Below, piece by piece: positions 59,200 to 64,000 of a stretch of DNA of 64,000 nucleotides. Made by a program: the position numbers and the translations under genes. Source of the DNA: Gnetum montanum (lineage: Eukaryota > Streptophyta > Gnetopsida > Gnetales > Gnetaceae). Positions within the stretch are counted from its first letter, which is position 1; each line of letters starts with the position of its first letter. Below the pieces are notes generated by a model that worked only from the letters and a program-made list of their open reading frames with translations, made no database searches and was not told the DNA's origin. The stretch lies in assembly GCA_015680685.1 (NCBI GenBank), contig MNCI01000177.1:201825-265824 (forward strand). Reading direction: 5' to 3'.

Positions 59200-60018
59200 T
59201 GATGAGTGGTGAGGTACCCCTACACTCAACCATACGAATACGAGCATTACACACGTGATCCGGTCAAACTCTGCAGACTAAGTGCCTACACGCCTTATGG
59301 AACACTTACATTAATCATTTGTTATCTTCCTAAACTTACTTGTATTTGTCACAGTTGCATGGTTAAGTAAGTCTGAGGTATGTGATTTTTATATCTTTTA
59401 TGTTTTATTGCCTATGCTAATGAGGGAAAGGGTGAAGAGACTAAGTAACTAACTTTAACTAACTAAGTTCTAATGCCTAGCATCAGTATCCGTTCCCACT
59501 TACCGTTCACACCTTGAACCAATGCAACCTTCTGAGATTACCAAATGCTATTTATTGCTAGGTTTACCAAGCGTAACACACGTGCTCAAAGCGGTCGTAC
59601 TGAATGCACTTAACTAGGAGTTAAAGGTTGAGAGAGATTTAATTAACTAATAAATTATTTAAACGATGAACAGTAAATAACATTAATTAAAGTCCTATTT
59701 AGCTTAGTCCATGCACTGCAAGGTTTATCCAAAAGTTCTTTATTTCCATACACAAACTTATGCTCAGGTACAATATTTGCTCGAATAAAGATCCGTTCAC
59801 TTTGGAGCTCCTACTGCGGGCACATGGAAATTATTCTATCTCTTGAGAGGAAAAACTGCCAGAGTTTCACTAAGGTCTAGATCTAGATTGAGAAACAAGG
59901 GAGAGCCACCTCTTATTTATAGATTTGATGGTGCATTGCAATATCTCGTACGTGATATCGCGGGGGATGCGATATCGTGTATGCAATATCACGGCCCATG
60001 CGATATCACGTCCCATCA
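59200..60018 (-). repeat. 5' LTR of gypsy C
   Basis: 819 bases. Array at about 59935-60018 with GTGATATCGCG, TGCGATATCG and GCGATATCACG. Apart from the array it aligns end to end with 52993-53846. Confidence 0.9.
59921..59931 (-). promoter_or_regulatory. TATA box of gypsy C 5' LTR
   Basis: CTATAAATAAG on the element strand, at the edge between the palindromic array and the conserved LTR body. Confidence 0.6.
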
Positions 60019-61269
60019 GTGATATAATTGCCTGACACTTTATAAATTCTTTGAAAGATCTAAAACAAAATAGATATAGGAAATAACATATTTCATACCT
60101 TGAGTTGTTCTAAAGATAAGCAATCCAATTGAGGTAATGGTTAACTTATGCCCATTACCTATAGTTACATTTCCATCATATTTTTCTAAACTTGAGAATA
60201 ATCCCTATCAAGTGATTGCTGCACCCACTATCAACATACCAAATATTTTTTTTGTTGCTAGCATATGATACTTTTGTAAAGATTAGGAGTTGATCTTTCT
60301 CTATTTCAATATAGAACAATTGCTCACTCTTTTATTGATTCTTTTGTTAGTCTTCATGTTCTACAATTTTTTCTTTGTCCTTCTTTTCATACTTCTTTCT
60401 TGATCAACATTCAAAAGTATTGTGGGTGTTGGTACCACAAAAATCACAATGCTTACCTTCCTTTGTTTAATTTGATCTTCCATGATCATGACCTCTAGAT
60501 CTTCCATGACTACATTCATGTCCTCTAAATGAGGATCTTCTTGAGGATTTTTGATTTTAATTTTGAGTAAACATCCTCTAAAATTGTACTTGAAATGCAT
60601 TTGTTATTGACATTGCACAACCAACAATCCTTTACTCATATGTCCTCAAGCTTCCTATGAGCTTAATCATACTTATCTTATTAAGATCTCTTACTTCCTT
60701 AATGGTCATGATGATGAGATCATATTGTTTGGTTACACTTCAAAGGATATTTTCAACAGCACACCTTTCCTCAAGAATTTCTCCACAAGATTTAAGTCCA
60801 TTTAGAACTTGTTGAAGTTGGTTGATGTATCGATACATATTATCTAAATCTAGCATGTGCAAAGATTCAAAATCTTTCCTTAATACTTGTAACTTGACAA
60901 CACAAACTTTTGATGATCCCCTATATGCAATCTCTAGTGCATCCCATGCAACTTGGCTAGTTTGATGCATGATAATTTTAGGAAAGATTGTCATATCTAA
61001 TCCAAATTAAATGATTAATTATTTTGCATCTTTCTTACAAAGCTCCTTGACTTCATTCTTTATTCTTCCTTCAAGGATTGAAATGTTGCATGATAAAAAT
61101 CTTTGAATTTATTTTCAATGAAATCCCACAAATCTTATGAGATAAAAAATGTCCACATCTTTATTATGCCATACTCATAATTTTCTCCATTGAAGATAGA
61201 AACTTGAAGAAACAAAGATCTATGATTTTGGATCAGTCTGGAGAGATTTGTTGTCAAGAATTTGAACTA
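60019..61269 (-). pseudogene. Copia 2 gag and protease relic
   Basis: From the right: a UBN2-type gag domain at 60740-60994 (VAWDALEIAYRGSSKVCVVK, LQVLRKDFESLHML), a CCHC knuckle CDFCGTNTHNTFEC at 60408-60448 (CX2CX4HX4C, intact), and the protease start WYVDSGCSNHLIG at 60205-60243 with the catalytic DSG intact. Frames differ between blocks and stops are present. The text then breaks at gypsy C and resumes at 52992. Confidence 0.82.
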
Positions 61270-61285
61270 ACCTACTCCAATATCA
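61270..61285 (-). other. Primer-binding site of copia 2 (initiator tRNA-Met type, eroded)
   Basis: Minus strand TGATATTGGAGTAGGT, two bases from the LTR. Compared with TGGTATCAGAGCAGGT it has four transitions and no transversion. Confidence 0.6.
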
Positions 61286-61287
61286 AA

Positions 61288-61640
61288 TGAAGAATCTAAA
61301 GGACCCTAGATCTATGATATATGATAAAAGAAAATAAAGAACTTAGTTAGAATAAACACACTCTTGTGAAACTCTATTCAATTCTCTTACTAACAAATAT
61401 GTATTGCTATAATTATATAGGCCTTGATCTCTTAAGAATAGATTTAGAAAGATAAGAATGAATCTAGGAAATCATGGGGATGACCCTCATCATCTTTTTG
61501 AAGGATCTTCTTAATAAGGGATGAAGTAATCATGGTATTAGATAGGAATTATATTAATAGGATATCATTTTATTTAATATGGATTTATGGATGAGATCTA
61601 TCTAATTCTTTTGTGGAACATCTAGTCATCATATTCCACA
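61288..61640 (-). repeat. 5' LTR of copia 2
   Basis: 353 bases, the pair of 49310-49662. Its outer end ATTCCACA touches GGTAG, the better preserved copy of the target duplication. Confidence 0.9.
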
Positions 61641-61935
61641 GGTAGATAATACATTAGGAAGTTAGTGGTCGAAGGAGCACATAATTCATAAGAAGAGTAA
61701 GCACATTGACATCAAATATTACTTTATAAAGGAGAAGTGAAGGAGGCCATAATTAAGCCCACATATGTTCAAAGCACTGATCAATTAGTTGATTTACTAA
61801 CTAAACCATTGCAGGCTTATTGAATTGACTATCTCATAAGCATCATTGATATGTGCAAAGGAGATGATGAGAAGAAAGATCTTAGAGTTTCTAATTTAGC
61901 TATCCTCAAACTAATTTCAACACTAAAGGAGGGAA
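61641..61935 (+). pseudogene. Copia 1 RNase H, terminal part
   Basis: Continues the RNase H of copia 1: VDNTLGS, then KSKHIDIKYYFIKEK (the conserved KHI-D--HFIRE block), then STDQLVDLLTKPLQA and the end of pol. Keeping one copy of the target duplication (GGTAG) gives SMLVDNTLG across the join, matching the conserved YCDN-type motif. A polypurine tract (aaaggagggaa, 61925-61935) follows. Confidence 0.82.
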
Positions 61936-62350
61936 TGTTGAGTATTGTGTGTACTTTGGATAATTTCTAAAAAAATATTATTTGGATTGGAAACTTTTTT
62001 TAATTATTAAAAGTTTTTTTTATCATGTCATGATTTCTTAAAAAATAATTTTTTCCCTAATAGTTAGTGGTCAGTTATGATGATTTTAACTTAGTCATGT
62101 TGAGTTTAACCCCTAGTTAATTTTTTTTTCTTTTTTCTTTTTTTATAAAAGTAGTTAGAAGAGCCACCTTATTGTGGGAAAAAGGCCTAATTTAATGTTT
62201 CTTTCAAAAATAATGAAAGAAGTTATTAGTTCTCATATTTCTCAAGTATTATTCCAATCTTAAATTTTTTAATAGTGATTTTTCCAATGATTTTATTTTC
62301 ACAATTCTATTTCTTACTTTCTCATCCTATCTACTTTGCTTATTCCAACA
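61936..62350 (+). repeat. 3' LTR of copia 1
   Basis: Starts TGTTGAGTATTG right after the polypurine tract and ends TATTCCAACA, giving 5-bp inverted ends TGTTG/CAACA, 415 bases. No complete 5' partner is in the window. Confidence 0.75.
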
Positions 62351-62356
62351 TATATC

Positions 62357-62426
62357 ATTGTAGCTCTACAATGATCCTTATATGATTCTAGCTATTTAAA
62401 ACACTATTGTAGTGCTCTACAATAGT
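62357..62426. repeat. Two adjacent perfect-arm inverted repeats
   Basis: cattgtag-ct-ctacaatg at 62357-62374 and actattgtag-tgct-ctacaatagt at 62403-62426; both share ctacaat. They lie between the LTR of copia 1 and LTR D and run into the primer-binding site of D. Confidence 0.7.
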
Positions 62427-62431
62427 GCCAA

Positions 62432-63296
62432 TAATGACCAATATAGTAGAATCTACCCCCAACAATACAATTCACAAGTGTTCATGCATAATCTAGTCCA
62501 ATTCCGTAGATTGAACTAGTTGGATGTATTAGATACCTAGGTGTTAGATCATTGATCATTATCTTCCAAATCACACTTGTGTTTGCTCAAGTGGTATGGT
62601 TAACTATGATTGAGATACATGATAGGATTTTATTATTATTTAAAATATTAAACTAATTAACCTAAATGTAGAGAAGAAATCTAAATCAACCTAAGCATAG
62701 AGCATTCATTTCCAACTTTCTAGACAAATTTTGAATAGGTACTAATGTTGTTGGATTACCAAATATCCATTGTTGGGTGTACTAAGTGTTACTATTAGGA
62801 TTACCAAACATTAGTACGTTATGTTCAAAGTGACCATACTCATACGTGTTTACTCTAGTGTAGGAGAATAGAATGTTTAACTAAATTCTCGAAAGAGTAA
62901 GTAAATAGTTAAGTTAAATTGCAAGAAAGTTAATTAAAGTGCTAGTACAAGTATTGTAATGAATGGAACATATTTCAATTTTATTGTCGCCATGTAAATG
63001 TATTCAGCTACATTGTACACTTGAATAAAATTTTGTACAATCGATTCAATCCACAATACAAGTACTTGAAGGAAAAATAATTCTAACTTCTGTTGTGCAA
63101 AACTATAAGAATTTGGTTAAGGGAGTAACTAAATAATGCCATAAATGTGGTGGGTACTTGCATTTATATAGGCAAGGATAGAGACAACATTAGCATATAT
63201 GTGTAAACTCAGCTTAAGCTACATCAATGCATATGTATTGATGAGGCTATGGCAACACATATGTATTGATGTGGCCAACCAACTCATTATTCATCA
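62432..63296 (-). mobile_element. Orphan gypsy LTR D with primer-binding site
   Basis: Divergent member of the A/B/C LTR family: left end taatgaccaatatag with gtgccaa just outside (an eroded TTGGCAC... tRNA-Asp-type site at about 62414-62431), conserved phrases caagtgttcatgcataatc, ggtatggttaac and accaaacattag, and a TATA-like CCTATATAAATG at about 63163-63174. The upstream array at 63185-63296 holds CATCAATGCATATGTATTGATG-type words (a 22-base near-palindrome). The right end TTCATCA is at 63290-63296. No target duplication and no internal region remain. Confidence 0.65.
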
Positions 63297-64000
63297 ATGA
63301 CATCTCAAAACTTTAACCAAGAACACATGCAATCTCCTATACCACTAATCCCATCTCTAGCATGAATAAGCCCACTATCCCACAAGTGCCATCTCTTTAG
63401 TTCTTGTGGTTCTCTTCTCTTCTTCCTCTTTCTCTACATCATTCATTCATCAATGTTACATAATCCCTTTGACCAGTTTGTCCCTTAATCAACCCTAAAT
63501 CTAACCATCATTGTCCTATTCATTAGAGTGACTCTAATTATTATAACTTGAATAATGCTTATGCAAAGTTGACTTGAGTATTATGAATCCTATTAATAAG
63601 GCATGATAAAAGGATGTCAAGATTCCAAAATATAAAATTTTTAGGTTCAAGTATTTGTAAAGAAAATGAGCTATGAATATTCTTTTACACTATAAAGGTT
63701 TAATTACAAGTGAGCTCTGTAAAAGGTATAAGGTACAAAATGATATCATTAGAAATTATTTATTTCAAAATCTTACTGTCAAATCATGTTGCTAGTGATT
63801 GACACACATATAATTGCATGTCCATTTATAATATAAGTTCTCAAACCTTTCAAATTCAGGAAAATGGAAGCCACTGAAACATAAATCTCTTATCACCTAT
63901 ACACTTCATACCTTATGGTATGGTAGAAATCAATGGGTTTTCAAACAAGAATACTATGATTCCAATCATATGTAGTAGAATCACTTGAACTAAACACTCA
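63297..64000. other. AT-rich DNA, nothing recognised
   Basis: No coding, RNA or repeat signal stands out up to the end of the window. Confidence 0.4.

Larger units (their letters stand above)
52993..60018 (-). mobile_element. Gypsy element C (innermost level): gag-protease only
   Basis: LTRs at 52993-53846 and 59200-60018, flanked by GTGAC (52988-52992) and GTGAT (60019-60023), a 5-bp target duplication with one C-to-T change. Same family as A and B by LTR end, gag and protease. RT, RNase H and nearly all of integrase are missing: after the RT leader the sequence goes straight into the last about 20 codons of integrase (junction near 55790). It sits between protease and integrase of copia 2. 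LTR divergence by eye is about 7% in the first 480 bases, less than in copia 2, as nesting demands. Confidence 0.92.
49310..61640 (-). mobile_element. Copia element 2 (middle level), interrupted by gypsy C
   Basis: Two LTRs of exactly 353 bases (49310-49662 and 61288-61640), each TGAAGAATCT...ATTCCACA on the plus strand. The polypurine tract (minus-strand GTGGGGGGAGGGGGG) lies next to the left LTR, and an initiator-Met-type primer site next to the right. Domain order on the minus strand: gag, zinc knuckle, protease, pre-integrase, [gypsy C], integrase, RT, RNase H. The flanking five bases are GATGG (49305-49309) and GGTAG (61641-61645), a duplication with two transitions. By eye the LTRs differ at about 48 of 353 sites. 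Confidence 0.9.
46800..62350 (+). mobile_element. Copia element 1 (outermost level of a three-level nest)
   Basis: Plus-strand Ty1/copia element: pre-integrase, integrase, RT and RNase H at 46800-49309. RNase H is interrupted by copia 2 and resumes at 61641, followed by a polypurine tract and a 3' LTR at 61936-62350 (TGTTG...CAACA). The two parts join in frame across the insertion. The 5' LTR, gag and protease are missing; the left limit is where pre-integrase homology fades. Confidence 0.82.

Overview
The window is intergenic, repeat-dominated nuclear DNA from a seed plant with a large, AT-rich genome. A conifer or other gymnosperm is plausible from the old, slowly eroding LTR retrotransposons, but the sequence alone does not fix the species. 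There are two assembly gaps (a single N at 13319 and 26 Ns at 13788-13813). No intact protein-coding gene was found. Two relics look like host genes: an LRR receptor-like protein pseudogene (22693-25120, minus) and a broken FCP1/NIF-type HAD phosphatase-like domain (35566-36050, minus).

Layout. 1-4675: remains of a SIRE-like Ty1/copia element (gag with two zinc knuckles, a degraded extra ORF, polypurine tract, LTR). 6282-12708 and 13221-21909: two minus-strand Ty3/gypsy elements of one non-chromovirus (Athila/Tat-type) family, here called A and B. Each has LTRs and a matching 5-bp target duplication (AATGT, GATTT). 22.7-25.1 kb: the LRR pseudogene. 26.4-26.8 kb: two tRNA-derived SINE-like pieces. 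27.3-28.4 kb: a dead copia RT fragment that ends against an unusual CpG-rich block (28.39-28.95 kb). 29-36 kb: decayed repeat sequence, a mosaic tandem repeat and the FCP1-like relic. 37.5-46.7 kb: a plus-strand Tat-type gypsy element with dual RNase H; its flanking noncoding DNA is packed with a recurring palindromic word. 46.8-62.35 kb: a three-level nest. Copia 1 (plus) is split in its RNase H by copia 2 (minus, 49310-61640), which is split between protease and integrase by gypsy C (minus, 52993-60018). 62432-63296: an orphan gypsy LTR (D) with a primer-binding site.

Most notable points. Gypsy A, B and C belong to one family but carry different internal deletions. A keeps RT-RNaseH-IN and lacks gag-PR. 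B keeps gag-PR-RT fused to the IN tail in one uninterrupted frame. C keeps gag-PR only. Their LTRs are alike except for a short zone upstream of the TATA box, where each carries its own array of a different palindromic word. LTR divergence counted by eye (about 14% for copia 2, about 7% for gypsy C) agrees with the nesting order. All elements look dead: nonsense codons, Asp-to-Asn changes in catalytic motifs and transition-type decay of primer-binding sites are common.
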